Counted from the first letter of the stretch, positions 27,539-37,111 are shown. The stretch: 64,000 nt of DNA from JACTOJ01 sp032335695 (GCF_032335695.1 NZ_JACTOJ010000002.1:186001-250000), one strand, 5' to 3'. Numbers and translations are program-made. Notes: generated by a model from the sequence alone, not told the origin.

Positions 27539-27847
27539 TTAAATTATTTTTTTTGCTATTTTTTGCACTTCAAAAAACTTCTCTCTAAATTCCCTATTTA
27601 TAAAAAATTTCTCTTCTGCTTTTTTAATATTATTTTTTATAGCTTGATTGCTTTTATAATTAAAATCCTGTTTTACCTTTTCACAATCAAAGCATCTATA
27701 TTGATTTAAAAGCAAAAACAAAAAATATTTGCATTCTCTATCTTTTAATATCTTATTTATTTCTTCTTTTTTTATTCCCTTGTAGCTGCAAATAACCTCT
27801 AAGATCAATTCATATCTTTCTTCATTATAATATCCCATAAAAAACAA
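27539..27847 (-). CDS. Small protein of unknown function
   Basis: This is a roughly 100-aa basic, helical protein (MGYYNEERYELILEVICSYKG start) with two or three helices and Cys residues at YRCFDCEKVK. I do not recognise a family. The start is either TTG at 27847 (4 nt after AGGAG) or ATG at 27838 (13 nt after). The Shine-Dalgarno lies inside the 3' arm of a hairpin, so translation may be controlled. It lies between DUF1934 and pyrG on the same strand. Confidence 0.65.
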   Translation of the reverse strand: MFFMGYYNEERYELILEVICSYKGIKKEEINKILKDRECKYFLFLLLNQYRCFDCEKVKQDFNYKSNQAIKNNIKKAEEKFFINREFREKFFEVQKIAKKII

Positions 27848-27917
27848 ATCACTCCTGTTTAAATAGACTTATCTTAATTATAACCAGTTAAGTTTAATTT
27901 AAACTTGGGAGTGATTT
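27846..27917 (-). promoter_or_regulatory. Hairpin sequestering the SD of the 102-aa gene
   Basis: Arms 27846-27864 and 27897-27917 pair (AAATCACTCC with GGAGTGATTT and TTTAAA with TTTAAA). On the minus strand the 3' arm contains the AGGAGTGA ribosome binding site of the downstream gene and is followed by TTTGTTTTTT. It can act as an intrinsic terminator for the DUF1934 gene, as an SD-masking structure, or as both. Confidence 0.65.
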
Positions 27918-27933
27918 ACTTTTATATTCCAAA

Positions 27934-28350
27934 TTACTGAGCTTTTATATTTATCTTCAATTCTGTCGGTTCTGCCATTTGCCCTGAGATGCTTAAATTA
28001 TAATTAATAAAAACATCTCCTCCCTCGTCTCCAACATTTATATCCATATCTAAGGTATTTACTACAATCTCTAAATCCCCGTAAGGAGTGTTATACAATG
28101 ACGTATGTTTATTATTTTTAGAGAATTCCATGAATGCATTAGTAGTTCCCTCTCTTACCAAAGAAAGTTTGTCATCATATATTTTTAAAGTTGTAGTGGT
28201 ACCTTCCATACCAGAAATTTCAGTTTCGTTATAAATCGCTAAGTAGCTTCCATCTTCCTTATAGTAGCTTCCCGGTGTTATAACTTCTATCTTATCATTG
28301 TTAGCAGACTTCTGACTGCTGCAAATAGATATTAAAGCTTTTTTATTCAT
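27934..28350 (-). CDS. DUF1934 (YwiB-like) beta-barrel protein
   Basis: The 138-aa protein fits the DUF1934/YwiB family: short N-terminus, then alternating beta strands (LKIYDDKLSLVREGTTNAFMEF, YNTPYGDLEIVV) and a final strand ending LKINIKAQ. These have a calycin-like fold of unknown function. The conserved TPYG motif is present. It lies downstream of ypeB on the same strand. Confidence 0.8.
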   Translation of the reverse strand: MNKKALISICSSQKSANNDKIEVITPGSYYKEDGSYLAIYNETEISGMEGTTTTLKIYDDKLSLVREGTTNAFMEFSKNNKHTSLYNTPYGDLEIVVNTLDMDINVGDEGGDVFINYNLSISGQMAEPTELKINIKAQ

Positions 28351-28466
28351 ACACTAGCCCTTTCACTTTTCTAATTTTTACCAAAAAACATCAAAATCCA
28401 TCATTTGTTTATAGTTTACTGGTTTTATTGAAATTTAGCAAGACACTTTTCATCAATTTTATACAA

Positions 28467-29852
28467 TTAGATAGTGAGCTTTCCGTAGGGCGTATTTAGT
28501 ATCTTTAATATATTTTGAGAACTTCCATCTGCAGCATTTATATATACTATAAATTCTTCATCCTTATATTTACCCGCAAACTCATAACACAAAACCTCTT
28601 TATTATTTTCTGTGGGTACTACAGCAAGTCTTGTAGAATAAACATGGAGCTTGCTTCCCACAGATTTTCTAGCTTTATCAAGGGTAACCTTAGGAGCTGC
28701 AGCCTTTCTATTATCATCATGAGCAGTTAAGTATTTCTCAGCTTCAATACCTATTATGCTTCCATCATTTAAAGCTACTTTTATTTTAATTTGATCTGGA
28801 TATACAACCACATTATCTTTCATGAAAACATAGTTTATTACCGTGTTATCTTCGTATTTTTGGGAATAAGATGGCTGCATGCTTGAATATCCTAGCTTAT
28901 TCAAAAAAGCTGATGCCGAGTCCATAACTTTATCGTCTGATAATTTAGGAGCTCCTAAGATTTTATTATCTAATAAATATACTATCTTCCCACCAGCTTT
29001 ACTAACATCACAAATTATATTTTCAGAATTATTTCTATTTTTCATTTTTACATTGAAACTAAATACCGGTATCTTACTATTATCTGTAGACTGCCTTAAT
29101 TCTACGCTTTGAATATTTTCTTTACCCAACACATTGATCACATAATCTTTAGCTTGCTGCTCAGATACTTGAGGCAACGAATTCACTCTTGGCTGTATCT
29201 CCAGCACATTATCTGAAAATGGTCCATCATATATTAGAGATGGATATTGAGCCACTTGCTTTTGAACAGATGTAAACTTAGCAGAAATATCTGCTTTATT
29301 TCCGCCAGTAACAAAACTTGTTATCTTCTGCCTTATTTCACCCCAGCTCACCTTTCCTTGATTCATATTAGCTAATATTCCATTCAATTGATTCTTAAGT
29401 TGTCTGGATTGTGTTCCCAACCTATCTATAGTACTAGAATCATCTTGAGATACCATATTATTATTCGAAGCCGAACTCTCATTGTCCGTTTTTTTAGCTA
29501 GAGTATAGCAATAATCTCCTACTTGAGATAAAAATTTTGTAACACCTTGAGACAGTTCCACTGGTACGGGAAGAGAACTTACTTTATCATTAGCAGAAGA
29601 AGCGTTTCTAAATATATCTTGAAATAGCAAAGAATTCTGTTCCTTAGTACCTGCTACCGATGATTTTCCAAGATTATTATCTATGCTTTCAAGGTTATCT
29701 ATCAATTGATACAAATTTTTGCTGTACTCACCTTGAAGATAATTTCTGTAGTCTGTTCGTTCTAAAGTCATTAAAATAGCATATGTAGTTGAAAAAACTA
29801 TAATCATTGTAACCACTATTGTGTATCCAAGTCTTTTATGTTTCATGTCCAT
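28467..29852 (-). CDS. ypeB: Spore germination protein YpeB
   Basis: YpeB holds the cortex-lytic enzyme SleB in the dormant spore and controls its activity. The 461-aa protein has a membrane anchor (about 8-28), a long helical N-terminal part and C-terminal PepSY-type repeats (about 245-460, with the SEQQAKDYVINVLGKENIQ and DKARKSVGSKL segments). AGAGGTGA lies upstream of the ATG at 29852. SleB is normally encoded next to ypeB, but here the upstream neighbour is a divergent glycosyltransferase and no sleB is visible. Confidence 0.88.
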   Translation of the reverse strand: MDMKHKRLGYTIVVTMIIVFSTTYAILMTLERTDYRNYLQGEYSKNLYQLIDNLESIDNNLGKSSVAGTKEQNSLLFQDIFRNASSANDKVSSLPVPVELSQGVTKFLSQVGDYCYTLAKKTDNESSASNNNMVSQDDSSTIDRLGTQSRQLKNQLNGILANMNQGKVSWGEIRQKITSFVTGGNKADISAKFTSVQKQVAQYPSLIYDGPFSDNVLEIQPRVNSLPQVSEQQAKDYVINVLGKENIQSVELRQSTDNSKIPVFSFNVKMKNRNNSENIICDVSKAGGKIVYLLDNKILGAPKLSDDKVMDSASAFLNKLGYSSMQPSYSQKYEDNTVINYVFMKDNVVVYPDQIKIKVALNDGSIIGIEAEKYLTAHDDNRKAAAPKVTLDKARKSVGSKLHVYSTRLAVVPTENNKEVLCYEFAGKYKDEEFIVYINAADGSSQNILKILNTPYGKLTI

Positions 29853-29920
29853 AGATCCAAAATCACCTCTTACCCATTTTATTTGCAATTTAGTCTTAAT
29901 TAAGTGGTAATATATAAGTA

Positions 29921-29940
29921 TTATCTGTCATAACAGATAA
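29921..29940. promoter_or_regulatory. Palindrome in the ypeB / glycosyltransferase divergent region
   Basis: TTATCTGT (29921-29928) and ACAGATAA (29933-29940) form a perfect 8-bp inverted repeat with a 4-nt gap, in the 220-bp space between divergent genes. An operator is possible; no cognate regulator is known. Confidence 0.35.
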
Positions 29941-30074
29941 AGTTATTCTTCCTAGAAATTTTTATTTGCTTGTTTATAAATGGTTGTGTTTTATGTATAA
30001 TTAATTTATGCTATTTATGTGCAAAATAATAAATATATATCATAAATCTGTTTTTTTATAAAAGGGTGAATTAA

Positions 30075-31202
30075 ATGCGGACATTAATACTATCGATTTC
30101 AGCTGGAGGCGGCCATGTAAATGCAGCCGAAGCTATAGAAAGCTATATCAAATTAAACAACCCAAATGCTGTAACTATGATTTTAGATACCTATAAATAC
30201 ATAAATCCATTTTTAGATAAGGTGGTTATAGGCGGTTACCTTAAGAGCCTTAAATTTTCTCCAGCTATATTTGGAAAGCTATATAAATTAGCTGAAACTG
30301 ATGATTCAATAGCTAGTTTCAGCAATAAAATAAATGAGATGATAATACATAAATTGATACCATTGCTTGAAGAGTTTAAACCGGACATTATAGTAACAAC
30401 ACATGCCTTTTCTACAGAAATGATGTCTTTGCTGAAAAGCAAGTATACTATTGACATACCAGTGGTAACTATAATGACCGATTATGCTCCCCATAGTTTC
30501 TGGCTTCATCCTCATATAGATGCTTACGTCATATCTAATGACGACATGGTTACTGAAATGATTGACCGAGGAATACCTAGACAGGTTATATATCCTTTGG
30601 GTATACCCGTGAAACCAGAATTTATAACAAAATATTTAAGAGATGATATCCTATCATCTTTGAATTTGGATATTAACAAAAACACTTTATTGCTTATGGG
30701 TGGAAGTTTAGGTATGGGCAAGATAACTGAGCTCTACCAAGAACTTCAATACGTAAATAAAGACATACAAATAATTATAATAACCGGAAATAACAAAAAA
30801 CTTTATTCTCAATTAAGAGAACTAAGCAAAACATCAAAAAAGACCACTAAAATAATAGGTTATACTAATGAAGTAAATAAATATATGCAGGCCAGCGATT
30901 TACTTATAACAAAGCCAGGTGGTTTAACAATAACCGAGGCTCTAGTTTCTCATACCCCGCTTGCTATTTTTTCAGCTATACCAGGCCAAGAAGAAAAAAA
31001 TGCAGAATTTTTAATGGAGCATAATCTTGCCATTGATTTAAGCGATTGTAAAAACTGCAGTGACAAAATAGATGCTATATTAGACTCTGAAAGTTCACTT
31101 TCTAATATGAAAACTAATTGTATTAAATATGCTAAGCCAAACAGCGGAAATGACATATACGACTTACTATTAAAACTTATATCTAAAGAAGCTTATAATT
31201 AA
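30075..31202 (+). CDS. Diacylglycerol glycosyltransferase (UgtP/MGDG type)
   Basis: The 375-aa GT28-type enzyme resembles monogalactosyldiacylglycerol synthase and processive UgtP, which build membrane glycolipids from UDP-sugars and diacylglycerol. The N-terminal MGDG-synthase domain starts LSISAGGGHVNAAEAI, and the C-terminal nucleotide-sugar site contains LITKPGGLTITEAL. The membrane-surface location is inferred. It is alone on the plus strand; its ATG follows AAAGGGTG. Confidence 0.88.
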   Translation: MRTLILSISAGGGHVNAAEAIESYIKLNNPNAVTMILDTYKYINPFLDKVVIGGYLKSLKFSPAIFGKLYKLAETDDSIASFSNKINEMIIHKLIPLLEEFKPDIIVTTHAFSTEMMSLLKSKYTIDIPVVTIMTDYAPHSFWLHPHIDAYVISNDDMVTEMIDRGIPRQVIYPLGIPVKPEFITKYLRDDILSSLNLDINKNTLLLMGGSLGMGKITELYQELQYVNKDIQIIIITGNNKKLYSQLRELSKTSKKTTKIIGYTNEVNKYMQASDLLITKPGGLTITEALVSHTPLAIFSAIPGQEEKNAEFLMEHNLAIDLSDCKNCSDKIDAILDSESSLSNMKTNCIKYAKPNSGNDIYDLLLKLISKEAYN

Positions 31203-31217
31203 ATCTTGCTTCAATAA

Positions 31218-31262
31218 AAGCTTACACATGAAGACTCTTCTAATTTCTTCATGTGTAAGCTT
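31218..31262. terminator. Bidirectional hairpin between convergent genes
   Basis: Perfect 17-bp arms 31218-31234 (aagcttacacatgaaga) and 31246-31262 separate the glycosyltransferase and spoIIR stops. T-tracts are short on both sides. Confidence 0.75.
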
Positions 31263-31272
31263 AATGATATAT

Positions 31273-31908
31273 CTAATTAAATATCTTATTCACAACATCA
31301 ACTATTTTAAATCTATATTCTATCTTCTCATCATTTCTTATATAATCAATTTCATCATCATTAAGTACCTTTTTCATATCATTTACGCTTTCATTCTGTG
31401 ACACTTCCCCTTTTGTAATGTCAATAAAGCAAAGAGGCGGAAACATGACACACCACCAATTTCTCCCCTTTGCATTTCCTATAAGCACTCTATAAGCTTG
31501 ATATTTACCTGCTGGAAGAGTGATATTTCCATAGGTTTTTATAGGGAAATTTTCATTGGATAGCTCTGTATTTACAGAATAATTATAACCATTTTCCTTT
31601 ATTACCTTGTTAGCTATCGATTTAATATGTTCATCACTGGAAAGTAATATTTTTTTAGTTTCTTCTATAGATTTACTGTTAGATAATCTAGGCTGCATAT
31701 ATTTTAATATTTCATCCTTTACCTTTAGCTTTAAATTTTGATCTTCATCACTGTCACTATTGGCAAGCACATGAAATCTAATGATCTTATTACTTATATC
31801 CTGTTGAAACTTAACATCTTGCGCACTAGTATCCTTAGCCTCAGTAATCACATTACAAAGCATACCTGCTAAAATTATGGCTGCAATTCCCATTAATAAT
31901 TTTTTCAT
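31273..31908 (-). CDS. spoIIR: Stage II sporulation protein R
   Basis: SpoIIR is made in the forespore under sigma-F and secreted to trigger SpoIIGA, which activates sigma-E in the mother cell. The 211-aa protein has a signal segment (about 4-22) and the family blocks IIRFHVLANSDSDEDQNLKLKVKD and NWWCVMFPPLCF. GGGAGGAAA precedes the ATG. It lies downstream of the ger operon but with its own leader. Confidence 0.95.
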   Translation of the reverse strand: MKKLLMGIAAIILAGMLCNVITEAKDTSAQDVKFQQDISNKIIRFHVLANSDSDEDQNLKLKVKDEILKYMQPRLSNSKSIEETKKILLSSDEHIKSIANKVIKENGYNYSVNTELSNENFPIKTYGNITLPAGKYQAYRVLIGNAKGRNWWCVMFPPLCFIDITKGEVSQNESVNDMKKVLNDDEIDYIRNDEKIEYRFKIVDVVNKIFN

Positions 31909-32007
31909 ATATAAAATTTCCTCCCATCCATTTCATGTAGACTTTCACATCCTACATGTATAATTATGGACAAGGCTACTTTTTTTATACACTCACATTT
32001 ATTTTTT

Positions 32008-32045
32008 GTTTTAAATCAGTGTTGATTTTTAAACTGATTTAAAAC
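32008..32045. repeat. Dispersed palindrome, copy 1
   Basis: Arms ttttaaatcag and ctgatttaaaa flank the core tgttgattttt. It lies between spoIIR and the gerC stop. It is related to copies at 42373-42409, 51589-51626 and 60555-60591. Confidence 0.85.
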
Positions 32046-32050
32046 ATTCC

Positions 32051-33226
32051 TTATTTTTTTATTCCTATCCTTCTCAATTCAACTCTTACATCCAAATTCA
32101 TATTGGCTGATTTATAAGTTTCTTCCCAATTATTTTCTACTTTTCTCCACATGCTGGGCTTAAACTTCTCCACATACTCTCTTATACCTATCAAGTCTAC
32201 ACCGTATTCTCTCTGAATAGCAGTAAATATTTCTTTTCCTTCTGTACTTATAGATTCAGCATAATAGTTTTGCAGCTTATCTAAAAAGCCTCCATCTAAT
32301 AAATTTTTATCCGTAGTATATTGCTTAACCTTCCCTTCTATTTCCACAAGAACGTTAATGTTCAATTTATCAGCTTCCTGAGTTAATTTTATTTTTCTTT
32401 TTATATTATCTATTTCCATATCTATAGGCTCATCATTATAATATATAACCTTTTTTCCGCTTATGAGCTTACCTCTTAAAATCTCAATAGCTGAGGTTTC
32501 CTGAGGATTTAAAGTCCCTTTTATAACATAATTCTTTATTATAGATATTCCATTTATTTTTATTTCTTTTTTTTCGCTATCAACTTTTAGATTAGGTACG
32601 ATAGCATTACCACTTCTTCCTAAAAGTATTGTAAATTCATTTAATGTCATAGGAATTATAACCGCATTTTTCTTGCTGCTTTCCATTAAACCGTTCACAT
32701 ACGCTCCTATGGTACTTTCCATATTTAGTGGATATTTAACCAATTGCTCAGCACTTCCTTCTGCCACAGCTACATACATTCTTCTGTTAATCATAGGGTT
32801 TCTAGATAAATAGTCCACGATTTCTTTTACAATCTTAGAATTTTGAAACACATCACTGCTTATAAGCAATAAGCTTGCGTGCCCAATATCTATATTTCTG
32901 CTGCTTTTTAGTATAGCATTGGACATAGCATCCTCCATGGAATAGGCTTCCGTTTTTATAAATTTATCCGATGGAATCTGACTTTTTTGTGCAGAATACC
33001 CGCTTATATCAGGAAATGCATAAGTTACCTGAAGCCTTTCTATATTTCTTTCTCCAAAAGGGTCTTCAGGCTTTGCATCTTTTAAGATTTTTTTATCATT
33101 TATATCTTTTCCAGCGTCAACTGCTATAGTAGATACAAAAAAATTCCTATCTATTTCATTTCTATCCCAGCATCCGGTAGAAAAAAGCATGAATACGCAA
33201 AGCAAAATTAGCCCAAGTCTTCTCAT
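32051..33226 (-). CDS. gerC: Germinant receptor subunit C (Ger(x)C lipoprotein)
   Basis: This 391-aa lipoprotein subunit of a GerA-type nutrient receptor sits in the spore inner membrane. The signal peptide ends in the lipobox FSTGC at about residue 19, followed by the typical WDRNEIDR start of mature GerC proteins and the three-domain body. Its ATG overlaps the gerB stop by 4 bp (ATGA), so the two are translationally coupled. Confidence 0.94.
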   Translation of the reverse strand: MRRLGLILLCVFMLFSTGCWDRNEIDRNFFVSTIAVDAGKDINDKKILKDAKPEDPFGERNIERLQVTYAFPDISGYSAQKSQIPSDKFIKTEAYSMEDAMSNAILKSSRNIDIGHASLLLISSDVFQNSKIVKEIVDYLSRNPMINRRMYVAVAEGSAEQLVKYPLNMESTIGAYVNGLMESSKKNAVIIPMTLNEFTILLGRSGNAIVPNLKVDSEKKEIKINGISIIKNYVIKGTLNPQETSAIEILRGKLISGKKVIYYNDEPIDMEIDNIKRKIKLTQEADKLNINVLVEIEGKVKQYTTDKNLLDGGFLDKLQNYYAESISTEGKEIFTAIQREYGVDLIGIREYVEKFKPSMWRKVENNWEETYKSANMNLDVRVELRRIGIKK

Positions 33227-34323
33227 TGATTCTCAGCCTCCTTTACACTTTTTCTTTTGCTTGTTAAATAAAGCAATAAAGGAACAAATATAAAGTTTAT
33301 GCAATATACCACGGAGGCTACTTTATATGTGCTATCATATATCTCAGCTATATTGCTAGGATACATTGCTATAAAATATATGATTGGAATTAGTATAAAT
33401 GAGGCTATCTTAACATCTCCTATGGAAACAGCATCACTGAGAAGAGTTGAGGAAAAAGAAAATCCATTAGCAAATATAGTAAAATAAAAAATCATCCACA
33501 TTGCTAAAACTAATCCATCCCACCTCTCCACTAAAGATCCAGGAATGTTTATGCTCTTAACCATAGTTATAGTAGGCCATAAAAGCTTAGGCGTTTCATA
33601 TTGGCTAAATACCGCTATACACAGCACAGTCACAAACACATAAAAGAGCGTTACAAATATCATACCCTTATAAGCATACTTAAAAGCCTTATTACAATCC
33701 TTTAATATGGGTGTAATAATATATAATATTTCCATTCCTCCAAAAGCAAATAATGTATATGGAATTACATTTATGTAGTTAGCTGCGGGTTTGTTAAATA
33801 TAGGCAGAATATTAGTAAAATCAGAGATAGTGAAAGCAAACATAAATATTATAATTATAGGTATGAACATCAGCCAAAAGCTTATCTCATTAAATTTCAC
33901 CATGCTTCTTATACCGCTTCTCACAGCATACCACCCACTAAGAATAGTTATTACTATTAAAAATTCTGTAGGTGTCTTATATAAAAGATACATTTTTATT
34001 ACCTCTACAAATATTCTCATGCCCAGCGATATGCAGACAATAGTTCCAATAGACATTATTAAAAGAACAATTCCGCCAATTACTTTTCCCATATTTCTTC
34101 TGGCAATGAAGGTTATCTGCTTATTTCCATTTCTAGCCATAGCTCCTAATAAGAATTTTATTAATATTATATTTATAATTCCTATCAGTATGGTTATAAT
34201 CCAAGCATCGCCCCCAACCCATGTTGATACTTCTTTAGGATAAGAAAATATCCCTATTCCAACTACAGTTACTACTAATGTGCAGAAATATCCATAAGCT
34301 GTAATGTAATTTTTTTTCTCCAT
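33223..34323 (-). CDS. gerB: Germinant receptor subunit B (spore permease family)
   Basis: This 366-aa APC-fold membrane protein with about ten helices (TVVGIGIFSYPKEVSTWVGG in helix 1) is the probable germinant-binding subunit of the receptor. It lies between gerA and gerC. Ligand cannot be predicted from sequence. Confidence 0.94.
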   Translation of the reverse strand: MEKKNYITAYGYFCTLVVTVVGIGIFSYPKEVSTWVGGDAWIITILIGIINIILIKFLLGAMARNGNKQITFIARRNMGKVIGGIVLLIMSIGTIVCISLGMRIFVEVIKMYLLYKTPTEFLIVITILSGWYAVRSGIRSMVKFNEISFWLMFIPIIIIFMFAFTISDFTNILPIFNKPAANYINVIPYTLFAFGGMEILYIITPILKDCNKAFKYAYKGMIFVTLFYVFVTVLCIAVFSQYETPKLLWPTITMVKSINIPGSLVERWDGLVLAMWMIFYFTIFANGFSFSSTLLSDAVSIGDVKIASFILIPIIYFIAMYPSNIAEIYDSTYKVASVVYCINFIFVPLLLYLTSKRKSVKEAENQ

Positions 34324-34362
34324 TAAAATTCCCCATTTCTTATTACGTATTGACTTATTTGA

Positions 34363-35826
34363 TTATGGTTTTTGTCTCACTTTATCTCCCGGTTTTATAA
34401 ATTCAGGTCTTCTAATAAATTGGTCAATGGGACTTCTAACAAAGGAATCTTTCAAATCTTTTTTGTGTACATTAACAAAGGGTGATAAGTACGGAACACC
34501 AAAACTCTCTAACCTAATAACATGTATCAAAACTATTATTAATACTAAAGCTATTCCATATAAACCTATTACGGTTGATGCTATTATAAGAGCTATTCTA
34601 ATAATTCTAAGAGATGCTACCACCTCATAATTAGGAGTCATAAAAGTTGTTATAGCCGTTATGGAAACAATTATGATCATCACAGGACTAACTATTCCAG
34701 CACTAACCGCTGCCTGCCCGATTATAAGCCCTCCAACTATCCCTACGGTTGATCCTAATGCTTTGGGAAGCCGAATGACGGATTCTACTAATATGGCTAG
34801 ACTAATTTCCATTATTATAGCTTCCAAATAAGCAGGAAATGGTATGCCTTCCCTTGTAGCCGCAATAGAATAAGTAAGCCTGTTAGGCAATATTGTGGTG
34901 CTGAAGGATGTAACCGCCACGTATAAAGCAGGTAAAATCAAAGATAGTATGGTACCGAAGAATCTTATGAATCGCATTATACTTGAATAAATCCATCTTT
35001 GGTAATAGTCATCAGGTGACTGAAAAAGCATAGGAAGAGTTGCAGGCACCAATATACAAAAAGGAGAATTATCCACCATGATCGCTATTCTTCCCTCATA
35101 TATGGCCGCAGCGGCTACATCTGGCCTTTCAGTGCTTTGTATCTGTGGGAAAATAGACCATTTATTATCTTCTATAAGCTGTTCCACATATCCACTATCC
35201 AATACTGCATCTATAGTTATTTTTTTTATTCTATTTTTTACATCTTCTAAAACTTCTTTATTTACTATATCATCTATATAGGCAATAGCTATATCCGTCT
35301 TAGATCTAACTCCTACATTCTGCATTTCTAATCTTAATCTAGTATCTCTAACTCTTCTCCTAAGCAGCACGGTATTAAATCTTATAGTTTCAACAAACCC
35401 ATCTCTGGAGCCCCTAATAACGGTCTCAGCTGAAGGCTCAGACACTCCTCTCGCCTGCCATGCCCTTGTTCCCAAGATATATGCTTTTTTTATTCCATCA
35501 AGAAGCATTAAAGAGTCCCCAGCCAAAAGGAACCTTAATGCAATTTCTAGTTTTTCCTCCTCTTTAACATCTGTTACAGTTAATAGATTATCCTTTATAT
35601 CTTCTACATTTTTGATATCATTTTTATATAGCATCAGAGATTCCAGAGCATAATCATCTAATAATATCTTATCCGTCATACCATCTATGTATATTATAGC
35701 TGCCTTGAATTCTCCGCAATAAAAGCTTCTGTAAACTACATCCATATTATCTTTTAACAGCTCTTTTATGTAATTTAGATTTTCATCAATATTAGAACTC
35801 AGCTCATTGTTTATTATCTCTTTCAT
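34363..35826 (-). CDS. gerA: Germinant receptor subunit A
   Basis: The 487-aa GerA-family protein has a cytosolic N-terminal domain (about 1-240) and a C-terminal membrane domain with several helices (about 285-440). Conserved pieces include the RGSRDGFVETIRFNTVLLRRR segment, SPFCILVPATLP and RLPKALGSTVGIVGGLIIGQAAV. GerA subunits oligomerise to form the germination ion channel. It is the second gene of the operon, after a small two-helix protein. Confidence 0.95.
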   Translation of the reverse strand: MKEIINNELSSNIDENLNYIKELLKDNMDVVYRSFYCGEFKAAIIYIDGMTDKILLDDYALESLMLYKNDIKNVEDIKDNLLTVTDVKEEEKLEIALRFLLAGDSLMLLDGIKKAYILGTRAWQARGVSEPSAETVIRGSRDGFVETIRFNTVLLRRRVRDTRLRLEMQNVGVRSKTDIAIAYIDDIVNKEVLEDVKNRIKKITIDAVLDSGYVEQLIEDNKWSIFPQIQSTERPDVAAAAIYEGRIAIMVDNSPFCILVPATLPMLFQSPDDYYQRWIYSSIMRFIRFFGTILSLILPALYVAVTSFSTTILPNRLTYSIAATREGIPFPAYLEAIIMEISLAILVESVIRLPKALGSTVGIVGGLIIGQAAVSAGIVSPVMIIIVSITAITTFMTPNYEVVASLRIIRIALIIASTVIGLYGIALVLIIVLIHVIRLESFGVPYLSPFVNVHKKDLKDSFVRSPIDQFIRRPEFIKPGDKVRQKP

Positions 35827-35840
35827 CCATTACCATCCCT

Positions 35841-36029
35841 TTAATTAATTATTTTTCTTACTGCAAACAGTAAAACAAAAACAACAATAAATGTTATACC
35901 AATGAATCTTGACTTTCTCACCATATTAAGCTTATATGTTTTTTTAAAGCGATAAACATCTACAAAAATCACCCATAAAGCCGAAAATATAATCATTATA
36001 ATAAAATATATGTTTACATTGTTTAACAA
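35841..36029 (-). CDS. Two-helix small membrane protein heading the ger operon
   Basis: The 62-aa protein has two predicted membrane helices (about 6-25 and 43-60) joined by a basic loop (YRFKKTYKLNMVRKSR). The TTG at 36029 has GGGGAG about 7 nt upstream; a GTG five codons earlier would overlap that site. Some GerA-type operons carry a short two-helix D-subunit that modulates the receptor; size, topology and position fit, but sequence homology cannot be shown here. Confidence 0.7.
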   Translation of the reverse strand: MLNNVNIYFIIMIIFSALWVIFVDVYRFKKTYKLNMVRKSRFIGITFIVVFVLLFAVRKIIN

Positions 36030-36140
36030 TTTATCACTCCCCACCTATTAGAAAATTCCTTTCACTCATACTATTTTTTTCTATGGCAATATAAATTATG
36101 CGTACATGCGCCATTTTTTATAAAACAAACCTAAATAAAA

Positions 36141-36166
36141 AAACGCCAAATAAAAATTCAGCGTTT
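36141..36166 (-). terminator. Terminator of ispE
   Basis: aaacgc (36141-36146) pairs with gcgttt (36161-36166). On the minus strand GCGTTTTTTTATT follows, 14 bp past the ispE stop. Confidence 0.75.
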
Positions 36167-36179
36167 AAAATCAATACTC

Positions 36180-37022
36180 TTATATAGTTCTTGTTATAAA
36201 TACTTCTTTAAATTTTAATTTCATTGCCTCGTAACATTTTTGCGCGTTAACCGAATCATAAAATAATCCAAATACTGTAGGACCGCTGCCACTCATCATA
36301 GCACCGGCTGCTCCTAATTCCATCATATCATTTTTTATTTCCTTTAACACTCTATGCTTTTTCAAAGTAACATTTTCTAATACATTTTTCATCAGATAGC
36401 TCACAGCAGTTAAGTCATCTTTCTCAATGGCTTTTATAATAGCTTGAGTATCAGGATGCTTATATATCTTACTTACGTCCAAGCTACTGTAAACTTCTTT
36501 TGTAGAAACTCCAAATGGAGGTTTTACCAAAACTACTATATGATTCTTAAATGGCTTTAGATGTGTTAAAACTTCCCCTATACCCTTACATAACGCTGTT
36601 TCACCGCCTACGCAATAAGGTACATCAGCTCCTATTTTTAGTCCCAACTTTCTTATATCATCAATGCTGGCTTCTACATTATATAAGTCTTTAAGTCCAA
36701 GCATCACTGCAGCTGCATTAGAACTTCCACCAGCTAGGCCTGCTGCAACTGGTATGTTTTTATAAATATTAATTTCCACTCCATCTTTTATGTCATAAGC
36801 ATCCATAAACAATTCCGCTGCCTTATAGGCCAAATTTCTTCTGTCTAAAGGCACATAAGGCACATTGCATTTGATACTAATTCCACTATCTTTTCTATTT
36901 AAATTTATTTCATCATATAAATCTATTCTTTGCATTATCATCTCTAAAAGATGGTATCCATCGTCTCTTTTCCCCACAACATCTAATGATATATTTATCT
37001 TAGCATATGCTTTTATATCCAT
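36180..37022 (-). CDS. ispE: 4-diphosphocytidyl-2-C-methyl-D-erythritol kinase
   Basis: IspE is the GHMP kinase of the MEP isoprenoid pathway. The 280-aa protein has the GHMP phosphate-binding loop PVAAGLAGGSSNAA (about 91-104), the N-terminal AKINISLDVVGKRDDGYH segment and the C-terminal GAMMSGSGPTVFGLF motif. It is preceded by cphA on the same strand, with an unrelated function. Confidence 0.96.
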   Translation of the reverse strand: MDIKAYAKINISLDVVGKRDDGYHLLEMIMQRIDLYDEINLNRKDSGISIKCNVPYVPLDRRNLAYKAAELFMDAYDIKDGVEINIYKNIPVAAGLAGGSSNAAAVMLGLKDLYNVEASIDDIRKLGLKIGADVPYCVGGETALCKGIGEVLTHLKPFKNHIVVLVKPPFGVSTKEVYSSLDVSKIYKHPDTQAIIKAIEKDDLTAVSYLMKNVLENVTLKKHRVLKEIKNDMMELGAAGAMMSGSGPTVFGLFYDSVNAQKCYEAMKLKFKEVFITRTI

Positions 37023-37111
37023 AATTCCTCCACCAATAATTTATTCTACTCTTTATCTATTATGTGGACATTTAACATAATTGTAAAGTAAAATTTGGAT
37101 GCCTGCATATG

